From Epiperipatus broadwayi (lineage: Eukaryota; Onychophora; Udeonychophora; Euonychophora; Peripatidae), in the NCBI GenBank assembly GCA_028023455.1, contig JAQFVV010012476.1:2895820-2959819 (forward strand): DNA of 64,000 nucleotides. The letters are read 5' to 3'. Under the pieces are notes generated by a model that did not search any database, had not been told where the DNA came from, and saw only the letters and a list, made by a program, of their open reading frames with translations. The position numbers were made by a program, and so were the translations under genes. How positions within the stretch are numbered: the first letter of the stretch is position 1; the number at the start of each line of letters is the position of its first letter. Positions 56,029 to 64,000 of the stretch are shown here, piece by piece.

Positions 56029-56217
56029 TGATCACTAGATGGGCTTTACCAATAGCTCCTAACAAGCTTTGATTACATAAATGCCAAGAGAGATAGAATT
56101 CAATGTCTCTTTCATTGTCTCCCACCACCAGATCACGGTTTCGAGCTAGTTGGCTCACAACGTTTATGTAAACAAAGCTTATTAGGAGCTATTGGTAAAG
56201 CTCCATCTAGTGATCAT
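56029..56217. mobile_element. Foldback/MITE-like element
   Basis: About 52-bp arms at both ends: TGATCACTAGATGGGCTTTA at the left and TAAAGCTCCATCTAGTGATCA-type text at the right, including ccaatagctcctaacaagct against agcttattaggagctattgg. The centre is about 85 bp and non-coding. No target duplication is certain because the left flank is (AT)n. Confidence 0.8.
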
Positions 56218-56451
56218 AAAATGCAGGCTAAAAGCAAGTTATGAAATTTATAACTTTTGTTTATCATATATATATATTTCATCTGCCTCACAGTAATGCA
56301 AATCACTCATGCAAATATAACAATCATTTGTCTTTATATAAATATTAATTTGCCAGTTTTTGCATGTAATGTGACAACCAAATAATGAATATTCCATGCA
56401 TGGTAATTAGAGCAGATACTTCTTCAGTTTGTGTACATATGTTTTAACTTA

Positions 56452-56848
56452 TCCATCATCATCGTAATCTTTCCAAGTTCAATTCATCTCCAATCTCTAG
56501 CCTTTCTTCTCCACATCACCCCAACATAGTTTTTTATTTCATCCATCCATCTCACATGTAATATATTTTTAGGTCTTTTACAATCTCTTGGAATCCAATT
56601 TAGGATTTCAACTGTCTATATATTATCATCTCTTCTAACAATATGTCCAGCCCAATTCCACTTCAATCTCTTTATTTTTTCAATAATATCAATATCAACT
56701 GTTTGTTCTTTCATCCATGCATTTCATTTTTGATCTCTTCTTGTTATTTCTAACATCCATCTCTCTACACTTCTTTGAATGGTCTCCAGCCTCTGTATTG
56801 CTTTTCTGTTAAGTATCTAAGTCTCAGATCCATAAGTAAAAACTTTAA
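56452..56848 (-). mobile_element. RTE LINE C-terminal fragment
   Basis: Plus-strand words ttcttctccacatcacccc, atttcatccatccatctcac and ccttttctg-like text parallel copy A at about 1700-2100, from the GAT tail (catcatcatcg) to the LTYGSETW region. Frame is lost by several indels. Confidence 0.85.
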
Positions 56849-57387
56849 CCTATTACATACATGTATATCTAAATTTGTATTTAAAACTTAAAGGTGTTGA
56901 GCAAATTAGTCTGCCTTTCCCATGTTCTATAGTTCAAGTTTGAAGCCAAACTAGAAATTTTTTAGATGGTGAAAAAAATTTAAATAAGCTTATAGCCAAA
57001 TAAACTCAACGATCCAATATTTTGACTCATAAATGTATATTTGGTTATTCTCAGCTTGAAATTAAAGATTCGAGAACAGTCAGGTTTTGTCAGAAGAGTG
57101 CTGACATACTACCAAGAAAAAGTATAATTATAACATGATTTATAATGGTAAGGGAGCATAATAATTGCAACATAAATTATAATAATAAAGAGATGTAATG
57201 CATCTATAAGTGCCTATCCATAGTTTATCTTTGCCCATATTTATATATAATAATTTTAAATTGTAATATTGGTAAACAGTAATAAAATGTAAATTAGAAA
57301 TAATTTTGATAAATAGAAAATAAATAATATGGCTTTATTGCTTAGAAATTTATAAAAAGTTGAAGGAACAAAGTTCTAGAATTAGAA

Positions 57388-58430
57388 TTGGTCCAAGAAA
57401 TACACATCTCCTATCTAGCACTCTACCACTATTTAGCACAGATGGAAGCACTTTCAATTAATTATGGTAATGATGCATTATGTGTTAGTAAAGGGGTATT
57501 AAATTATTTAAAAAAAGTTCAAAGGAAAATAGGAAGACATGCATTGGATGCACATGTATGGATAGCAAGGGAGGCAATTCAATGAGAAATGGGATGGTCA
57601 AGTTTTCATATGAGAGATGCAAAAAGTAAAATGAAAATGTTTGGTAGATTACAGTTTATGAATAATAAAAGAATAGCCAAAATAGTATTTAATCGGGTTA
57701 TGAGTAAAGGGCAGGTAACAAGATGGTTGAGAAAGGTAATGCGATATGCAAAAGATTTGGATAAAGAATTTATATCAGTATATTTATACAAAAGATGGGA
57801 TGATTGTGTTAGGAAGATTGTTGAGTGTTATAGTGGTAAGGAATGGGATAAAAGAATAGATTTATTAATAAAGAATAGGGAATTAGAGAGATGGAGAACT
57901 AGTATGGAGAGTAAAAAGAGTTTAAATATATATAGAAATAAACAGAATATTAGGTGCGAATTAATATTTGATAATAGTAAGGAAAGTAGCTTATTGTTTA
58001 AGGCTTCAACGGGATCTTTAGAAACAAGAGGATATATATGTAAGTAGAAAAATATGAGTAATTTAGTCTGTAAATTATGAAAAGAAGAAATAGAAAATAT
58101 TAGGCATATGTTAATTGAATATAAATGTTTGAAAACAGAAAGGGCATATATAATGAATTTATGGAAGAATAAATATGAAAAAAGTGATTATACAGAAAGT
58201 GGAATATTGGTTTTTATGCTGGGTTTGGGAAAAGATAAGGGGATTTAGATATAAAGGCTATTGAGTTGACAAAGATTATGTTGTGGAAATGGAATGGAGC
58301 AGAATATGGGGAAACTTAGACTGGGGAATGGAAAATAAAGTGGCTAACAGGTTTCTCTGGGCATAATTGTTGAGAGATTCTTGACCTTGTTTAAGGAAAA
58401 GCTACAGTACATCACATCACATCACATCAG
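57388..58430 (+). mobile_element. 5'-truncated LINE, third family, copy 2
   Basis: Same family as 47482-48362 but longer at the 5' end. 57388-57585 encodes EALSINYGNDALCVSKGVL and VQRKIGRHALDAHVWIA, then a stop at EAIQ*EMGW; 57589-58047 encodes the following region. The Cys motif reads LVCKL*KEEIENIRH, so it carries a stop. The 3' end is a (CATCA)n tract, acatcacatcacatcacatc at about 58405-58427, a useful family signature. Confidence 0.75.
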
Positions 58431-59343
58431 ACAAAAATAAATATCGCATGGAGTTTCCAAGAACTGTGTTGTTCAATTTTAGCAGATTTTTCATTTACTA
58501 TTCAATTCTTGAAATTGATTTATAAAAATTACTTCTTTAATGTTTCTTTTTCTATGATATCTCTCTTCATGTAATATTTTTGTGTGATTTAAATTAAAGG
58601 TAAATTTAAAGTTATAAGATTTTTCATGACCCCAAAACCCTGTTTTCTCAAGAATTTATAAATATAAAATTTGATAGAAGATAAATTTTGGATACATTAA
58701 ATAAATTTAATTATAAGTTTTTTATAATATCAATAAAAATAATAATAATAAAAAAGGATATCCATGCCTTTTGTAAACAATATTTACGTTAAATTTATTA
58801 AAAAATATTTGCAGAGATGTTCCATTATATAGTCTTCTAAATGGTAACAAATTAATTAATATTAAAAATCCTATTTCTAAAAACATTAAAAAATATTATC
58901 AAATTATATGTGGATGTAAAAAATCATACATGGTAGTTGTGGCTGGACCGTACTACGGCTGGTAGATGGCACTGCACCACCAACAACAACTGGCCCGATG
59001 CTTGCAAGTGATAAATTTATATCCAAAAATGGCTGAAAATTGACAAATAAAAATGCCTGAGGCAATGTATATCCAAGAAATACATCGAAAGTACAAATTA
59101 TAAAAAAAAAAAAAAACCAAGAAAATGCTATAAAATTCAAATCCAAAAAAACAGAAATTGGTGAAAATACAACAAAGACATACCCCCCCCCCAAATCAAG
59201 AATTCTTCACTTAAATTGAAAAATAAAAATGCCTGGGGCAATCATACATCAGAAAATCCAAAATTTGCTTTAAAAAGATTAATTAAACACCGCCTAATTT
59301 ATAACAATATAAAAAATGCTATAAGTAAATAAATAGTCTAATA
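58431..59343. other. Non-coding stretch
   Basis: Includes a poly-A run at about 59100-59116 and a C-run at about 59183-59192. A 36-bp-scale phrase recurs: aaataaaaatgcctgaggca (about 59045) and aaataaaaatgcctggggca (about 59220), with atccaagaa or atcagaaa text after each. No gene. Confidence 0.4.
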
Positions 59344-59484
59344 CGATGGTGTTTTAGTAGTATTTTTATATTTGACTATTTCCATCATTGAATATGAGTA
59401 TTGAATGTCTTTTACAAAAACTTTAACTATTTAAATATTCCAAATACATTCAACTGTTAGTAATAGCATATCAAACAAGTTAAT

Positions 59485-59535
59485 ATATACACAATGTTTC
59501 GAGAGGTATTACTCTCCATGTTGTCAGGTGTTGCT
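59485..59535 (-). ncRNA. Hammerhead-like motif at Penelope 3' end, copy 1
   Basis: The minus strand reads ACAC, CTGACAA, a strong stem II (GAGAG..CTCTC), GAAAC, ATT, GTGT. Stem I pairs ACAC with GTGT. Position G8 of the core is A, so it is probably inactive. Its counterpart in copy 2 keeps G8. Confidence 0.45.
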
Positions 59536-59544
59536 GGCCTGACC

Positions 59545-59638
59545 AGTGACAGTACTAGGATAGGATTCTAACCTGGACCCTTAGATTCTTGAGTATTGAA
59601 TTTTAAGGTAACACTCTAACCATCTGAACTATCCTGCA
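59545..59638 (-). ncRNA. tRNA-like segment in Penelope copy 1
   Basis: On the minus strand, gcaggatagttcagatgg opens it, with box A (TAGTTCAGATGG, 59620-59631). Box B GGTTAGAATCC (59563-59573) follows at tRNA-like spacing. The same segment sits at the same place in copy 2. It may be a SINE that inserted before the tandem formed, or part of the element. Confidence 0.55.
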
Positions 59639-59781
59639 AAGGCAAGTCAGTAGAAATTTTATATAATTATCTATGAGGTTCCTCCAGATTTCTCCACTTT
59701 TTTCTAAGAACAAAGTTGATTAGTTGTTTCCATACATCAGTATAGCCACACTGGATTGGCTTACAGGATTGTTTGCCATTG

Positions 59782-60020
59782 TCACATGAGCAGATTATTT
59801 AAATTTTTTTCTTTGTATCTTTTCTTTTCTATCCAATATTTTTGTATTTTTCCAATTGAACATATATGTTCATTGGCACATACATGGTTTGCTACTGTAG
59901 AGACATCTGCTTTCTTTCTTCTAATTTTCAATGTGTTCTTGCAAGTGCTTTTGAATGGGATGACTGGTCTCACCAATATATGTTCTTCCACATTCACATG
60001 ATATTTCATAGTTGTAGTTT
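59782..60020 (-). pseudogene. GIY-YIG nuclease region, Penelope copy 1
   Basis: The minus strand encodes NYEISCECGRTYIGETSHP followed by HLQEHIEN, the start of a Penelope-type GIY-YIG domain with its preceding Cys pair. A stop and frameshift follow. The longest open frame here (59782-60009) is out of register with the domain. Confidence 0.7.
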
Positions 60021-60177
60021 TTTCTTTTCAGCATTTCAAGTTTAGGCTTTGTGATGTTAGAATTCCTCATAGTGTGGTATGACTCTGGAAGGTTATTTTG
60101 ATATTATACTGGTTGCAGATTTTCCTTAAATTTATCTGATATTTTTGGAATGCATGGACATATTACAGAACCAGTAA

Positions 60178-60483
60178 TTATTTTTTCTTTTGATGGTTCT
60201 TTTTGGTGTCTATTTTAGTTTTTTTAATAACAGTTGATGGATAACCATTTTCCATAAGAGTTTGTTCTATGTAGATATTTTCTATTTCCAAATCACTGGT
60301 TTTTGAACAATCTTCTTTTGCTTTGTTCCATAGTGATAGTGATAGTATAACTCCATGCTTTGTGTTTCTGATGTGATTGGATGTATAGGCTATATATTTT
60401 TCTGTATGTGTGGCTTTTTGGTGAACTGTAGTTTTGATTTTGTCATGAGGGAGTCTTGTCACACGAACATCTAAGAATGCCAA
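60178..60483 (-). pseudogene. RT-to-nuclease linker, Penelope copy 1
   Basis: Encodes MAFLDVRVTRLPHDKIKTTV, then HTEKYIAYTSNHIRNTKHGV and YIEQTLMENGYPSTVIKKTK. This is the conserved stretch just after the RT catalytic core in Penelope-like proteins. It is open for about 100 codons. Confidence 0.75.
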
Positions 60484-60539
60484 TATTTATTTTTGTTCTG
60501 ATTCTATTGTGATTTTAATTGAAGGGAATATGTTGTTGT

Positions 60540-60905
60540 TGTGCTTCCAGAAAGTTTGTAGCAGTGCTTCATCATGTGGCCCTACAACAAATGTATCATC
60601 TACATAGCAAAGCAAAGCTATAGGTGGATATGGAGTTTTTATGGCTATGGATTCAAATTCTTCCATGTAAATATTGCTGATCAGGGGTTACAATGCTGAG
60701 CCCATAGCCATTCCTTGATTTCATTAGACTAATTTGTGTTATATTGAAAGTAAGTTGTTTTTATGCAGAATGTTAATAGTTTCATTATACTATCAATAGG
60801 AACAGCTGTTCTGGTTTGTACACTATTATCACCATTTAATCTTTTCCTTTCAATAGACAATGCTTCATCACATAGTACATTCATGAATACATGTCAAAGT
60901 TTACC
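60540..60905 (-). pseudogene. Reverse transcriptase core, Penelope copy 1
   Basis: The minus strand encodes GMAMGSAL, SNIYMEEFESIAIKT and YVDDTFVVGPHDEALLQTF. The YVDD catalytic box is intact, but stops occur before it. Homologous to 63115-63606. Confidence 0.75.
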
Positions 60906-62171
60906 AATAAGTGAGTTCTTTCAATTTTTATGTTCTTGATTAATTCTACAAAGGGTATAGAATTTCTGACAAAGAACTGGGACTTTTATGCCAAAGGATT
61001 TAGAACTTTGAAGAGAAATCTTGACTTTGGCAAGGTGAATTTCTAGAACTAACAATAGTTTTTAATGAAATATGATCCTTATGGATTATAGATAGACCAT
61101 AAAAAATAAGAATTTTGCTGAAATGTTATTTTACTTTTTCTGAATCAGTAAAGTACCTGCAATGCTTTCTGAGTAATGTTTGTAACTTTGTTTCTGTACT
61201 TGGTATCAGATTTTTTGTATTTTTTCTACATTGGCCTAGTGTGAGGAGTTATTGTATTTTGTTGTAATAATCAGTTGTATCCATTACAACAATTGCATTG
61301 CCTTTATAAGCATAGAGAATAATTATAGATTTATCTATTTTGAGAGATTTAATTGCTTTCTTCTCACCACAGTGTATGTTTGACTTTAATTTTTGTTGCT
61401 TGTCAAGTGTTCTTTTTATTTTCTAGCGTAATTCTACTGCTTCTTCTACAGGCAATTTTTGAGTGACTTCCATAAAGGGATATTAGACAGTGTTATGGCA
61501 AAGTTTAATCCTCTTTCAAGAATAGAAGTTTCATTATCTGTTAGATGTTTAGAACTGAGAATTTTAACAGATAAAGTTGGCACACTGCTTGATACATTAT
61601 GTTTTTTGATATGCCCATGTAGGTTTGCACATTTCTTTTTTTGGCATTATTTTATTTTTTTCATGTAATATAGAAAATGATTTTTACTGCTTTAGAAACT
61701 CTCAAGAAGTCTTCATCAGAACGTTTATTTTTTAGAAACTATTCTATATTATTAATGGAATGCATTGTTTGATACTTAGAAAACCATTGATCATTTATTC
61801 TTTCTCTTAACAGAGCTTCATTGCTCTCTGAGTAATTTTCTCAGCTCTCTGGGAGTGAATTGAAGGTTTTAGCTGCAAACTTTTAGGAATTATACTTTCA
61901 AATTTACATTGACATAAAAAAGTTAAAAGATTTTCTACTTTGGCCAGCTGTAAACATAATTTTTCATAATGTCTAAAGTTTGATATAGTATTGGGCCCAT
62001 ATCAAATACTTAGTATTTTCCTGAAAGTTTGTGAATATAGTGTTTTAGTTGTATTTTTATATGGGATTATTTCCATCATCTAATATGAGTATTGAATGTC
62101 TTTAGAAAAATTTAACTTTATTTAAATATTCCAAATACATTCAGCTGTTAATAATATCACAGAAAACAGGT

Positions 62172-62232
62172 TAATATATACATGTTTCAAGAGATATTAT
62201 TCTCTAATGTTCTTCAGGTGTTGTTGACCTGA
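62172..62232 (-). ncRNA. Hammerhead-like motif at Penelope 3' end, copy 2
   Basis: The minus strand reads CTGAAGA (62211-62217), a stem II of AGAGA..TCTCT, GAAAC, AT, GTA. The core is canonical (position 7 is free). A distal stem I helix CAGGT/ACCTG is possible, but the proximal helix is poor. Confidence 0.45.
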
Positions 62233-62239
62233 TCTGTGA

Positions 62240-62325
62240 AAATACTACCATGGGATTTGAATCTGGACCCTTAGATTCTTGAGTATCAAATTTTAAGGTA
62301 ACACTAACCCATTGAGCCATCCTAC
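62240..62325 (-). ncRNA. tRNA-like segment in Penelope copy 2
   Basis: The minus strand opens aggatggctcaatggg (box A-like) and has box B GATTCAAATCC at 62253-62263. Counterpart of 59545-59638. Confidence 0.55.
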
Positions 62326-62639
62326 TAAAGACAACAATCAGTAGAAATTTCATATCATTATCTATGAGGTTCTTCCTTATTTCTCCAACTTTTCCTAAGA
62401 GCAAAGTTGATTAGTGGTTTCCATACCTTATGTATAGTCACATTAGATTGGCTTAAGGGATGGTTTTCCATTGTCATGTGAGCAGCTTCTTTAAATTTTC
62501 TTCTTTGTACCTTTTCTTATTTATTCAATATTTTTTGTATTTTCCCAAATGAACATGTTAATTGTCATATATATTGTCTGCTACCTTAGAGACATCAGTT
62601 TCTCTCTTCTATTCATCAGTTTGTGTTCTTGCAAATGCT

Positions 62640-62715
62640 TTTCAATGGGATGACTAGTCTCACCAATGTATGTTTTTCAACTTTTACATGGTATTTCATA
62701 GTTGTAGTTTTTTAT
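62640..62715 (-). pseudogene. GIY-YIG nuclease region, Penelope copy 2
   Basis: The minus strand encodes NYEIPCK, then KTYIGETSHPIEKHL, with a stop inside. Counterpart of the copy 1 nuclease. Confidence 0.65.
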
Positions 62716-63114
62716 TTTCAACATTTCATGTTTAGGCTTTGTAGATGTTAGAATTTCTCATAATGTGGTATGGCTTTAAAAAGCTGTTCTGATGTTATAC
62801 TGATTGCAGATTTTTCTTAATTTGCCTATTTTTGGAATGTATGGGTACACTACAGTACCAATAATTGTTTTTTCTTTTGATGGTTCTTTTTGTGTCTATT
62901 TAAGGTTTTCTTCATAACATCTTGGATAATCATTTGTCATAAGGGTTTGTTCTATATAGATCCTTTCTTTTGCCAAATTGCTGGATTCTGAACAAACTTA
63001 TTTTGCTCTATTCCATAATGATACTATAACTCCATGTTTTGTATTTTGCCATGAGGGAGTCTTGTCAAAAGAATATCTAAGAATGCCAATTTTTATTCTT
63101 CTTCTGATGTGTTT

Positions 63115-63606
63115 CTAGAAAGTTTGTAATAGTGCACTACCATGTGGCCATACAACAATTGTATCATTTACATAGTGAAGCCAAAATTTAGATGGATATG
63201 GAATAGTTTTTATGGCTGTAGTTTCAAGTTTTTCATTGTAAATGTTGCTGATCAGGGGTGACAATGATGAACTCATAGCCATTCCTTGATTTTGTTGGAA
63301 GAATTCTGTGATATATTGAAAGTAGGTTGTTTTTATGCAAAATGTTACTAGTTCCATTATACTATCAATAAGAAGAGCTGTTCTGGTTTGTAAACTATTA
63401 TCACCATTTAATCTTATCTTTACAATAGACAATGCTTCATCACATGGTACATTCATGAATAAACTTTCCACACCAAAGCTTACCAGTAATTCAGTTCTTT
63501 CAATTTTCATGTTCTTGATTAATTCTACAAAATGTCTAGAATCTTTGACAAAGGACTGAGTCTTGTATGCTAAAGGATCTAAAACTTTGAGAAGAAATCT
63601 TGACAA
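63115..63606 (-). pseudogene. Reverse transcriptase, Penelope copy 2
   Basis: A 163-codon open stretch of the RT domain: KTQSFVKDSRHFVELIKN, VSFGVESLFMNVPCDEAL, QQNQGMAMSSSLSPLISNIY, then HYVNDTIVVWPHGSALLQTF. The catalytic box is YVND instead of YVDD (AAT at 63166-63168), so the first Asp is lost. The frame ends in a stop at 63115 where copy 1 also shows disruption. Read here as a dead copy. Confidence 0.82.
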
Positions 63607-63900
63607 ATTTTGGCAAGGTCAATTTCTATAACTAACAATAGGTCTTAATGGAACATGATCCTTATGGGTTTTAAGTAGACCATAAAGATGAAAACTTTTG
63701 CTGAAATATGATCTGAACCTACTCTGACATCTCTCTGAGGAGTGCCAAAGCATGTAACCATGGTCAGGGGTTCGGGGGTGGGGGTTCCTGACAGAGATAT
63801 TTTAAATGCTTTCTCTGGATAAGCATTTATCTCAAAGCTTGTTGGGGAATTGGCAATCTTCATTGTTTATAACTTACAAAATTAAGACAATAGGGTCATG
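63607..63900 (-). pseudogene. Upstream part of Penelope copy 2
   Basis: Region 5' to the RT core on the minus strand. The sequence ccttatgggttttaagtagaccataaa matches copy 1 near 61078-61105 (encoding HKGPYGL or LLKPIRI in shifted frames). The 72-codon ORF at 63645-63863 is not clearly in the true frame. The G-rich run gggggtgggggt (63774-63785) lies here. Confidence 0.45.
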
Positions 63901-64000
63901 TGATCTATGACTCTTCTTTTGACTATTTATGATGTTATTTTACTTTTTTTCTGAATCAATGAAGCGTCTGCATATACTATCTGTTTGATATGCTTTTACT

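Larger units (their letters stand above)
59344..62038 (-). mobile_element. Penelope-like element, tandem copy 1
   Basis: One ~2.7-kb unit read right to left: RT core, linker, GIY-YIG, tRNA-like segment, hammerhead-like segment, 3' end. The terminal phrase gtgttttagtagtattttta at 59348 recurs as gtgttttagttgtattttta at 62040, where copy 2 begins, so the two copies are head to tail. The coding part is broken by many stops. Confidence 0.8.
62039..64000 (-). mobile_element. Penelope-like element, tandem copy 2 (runs off the window)
   Basis: Same order as copy 1 with offsets of about 2.57-2.69 kb. The phrase aatgcttcatcacat is at 60865 and 63430; tttttatgcagaatgtta (60755) matches tttttatgcaaaatgtta (63330). 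Its 5' end lies beyond 64000. Confidence 0.8.

Noticed and set aside
58904-59194. 96-codon minus-strand ORF with long hydrophobic stretches
   Set aside because: Driven by poly-A and C-run sequence read on the other strand; no motif and no start context.
59545-59638. Functional tRNA gene
   Set aside because: A and B boxes are present, but no complete cloverleaf or acceptor pairing, and the segment is repeated inside a transposable element.
59756-60001. 81-codon plus-strand ORF with hydrophobic runs
   Set aside because: Antisense of the Penelope GIY-YIG region; the apparent membrane segments come from T-rich antisense text.
61695-61730. Hammerhead-like TCTGATGAAGACTTC on the minus strand
   Set aside because: No GAAA-type segment or stem II follows; it lies in degenerate Penelope coding sequence.

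Overview
The window is strongly AT-rich eukaryotic DNA made almost entirely of decayed transposable elements and dispersed repeats. I recognise no complete host gene. The recognisable proteins are non-LTR (LINE) retrotransposons of an RTE-like endonuclease/reverse-transcriptase type, Penelope-like elements with a C-terminal GIY-YIG nuclease, and a Ty3/gypsy pol remnant. Around them lie tRNA-derived SINEs, a hAT-type MITE and many foldback repeats. This mix, with no operons or bacterial signals, fits an AT-rich invertebrate genome. I cannot name the species from the sequence.

Layout. 1-5 kb: a SINE and a nearly full-length but broken RTE LINE on the minus strand. 5-18 kb: foldback and short-unit repeats with small RTE fragments. 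18.25-23.64 kb: two ~1.15-kb direct repeats flanking a Ty3/gypsy pol fragment, so probably LTRs. A 385-bp hAT MITE sits in one repeat and a ~620-bp inverted-repeat element in the other; each is missing from the partner repeat. 24-32 kb: hammerhead-like motifs, mixed repeats, a third SINE and a ~130-bp-unit tandem array. 32.4-36.2 kb: the best-preserved element, an RTE LINE whose ~940-codon ORF has a single internal stop and a damaged catalytic box. 36-48 kb: more repeats, a 600-bp insertion with a target duplication, and LINE fragments split by or inserted into the R1 repeat. 48-59 kb: truncated LINEs, one Penelope-like fragment and a long (AT)n tract. 59.3-64 kb: two head-to-tail Penelope-like copies on the minus strand.

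The most interesting signal is the R1 repeat, present about fifteen times in whole or part. It carries what reads as a type I hammerhead ribozyme: a two-part stem I, CTGATGA or CTGACGA, a short stem II, GAAAC, a two-base-pair stem III and a GTC cleavage triplet. One locus (42.51-42.84 kb) holds two such ribozymes 163 bp apart in a nearly identical tandem duplication, the arrangement expected of a retrozyme-type circular-RNA element. Weaker hammerhead-like cores occur in other repeats and beside a tRNA-like segment in both tandem Penelope copies.

Repeat labels R1-R7 are mine. All calls come from reading by eye, and boundaries of diverged repeats may be off by tens of bases.
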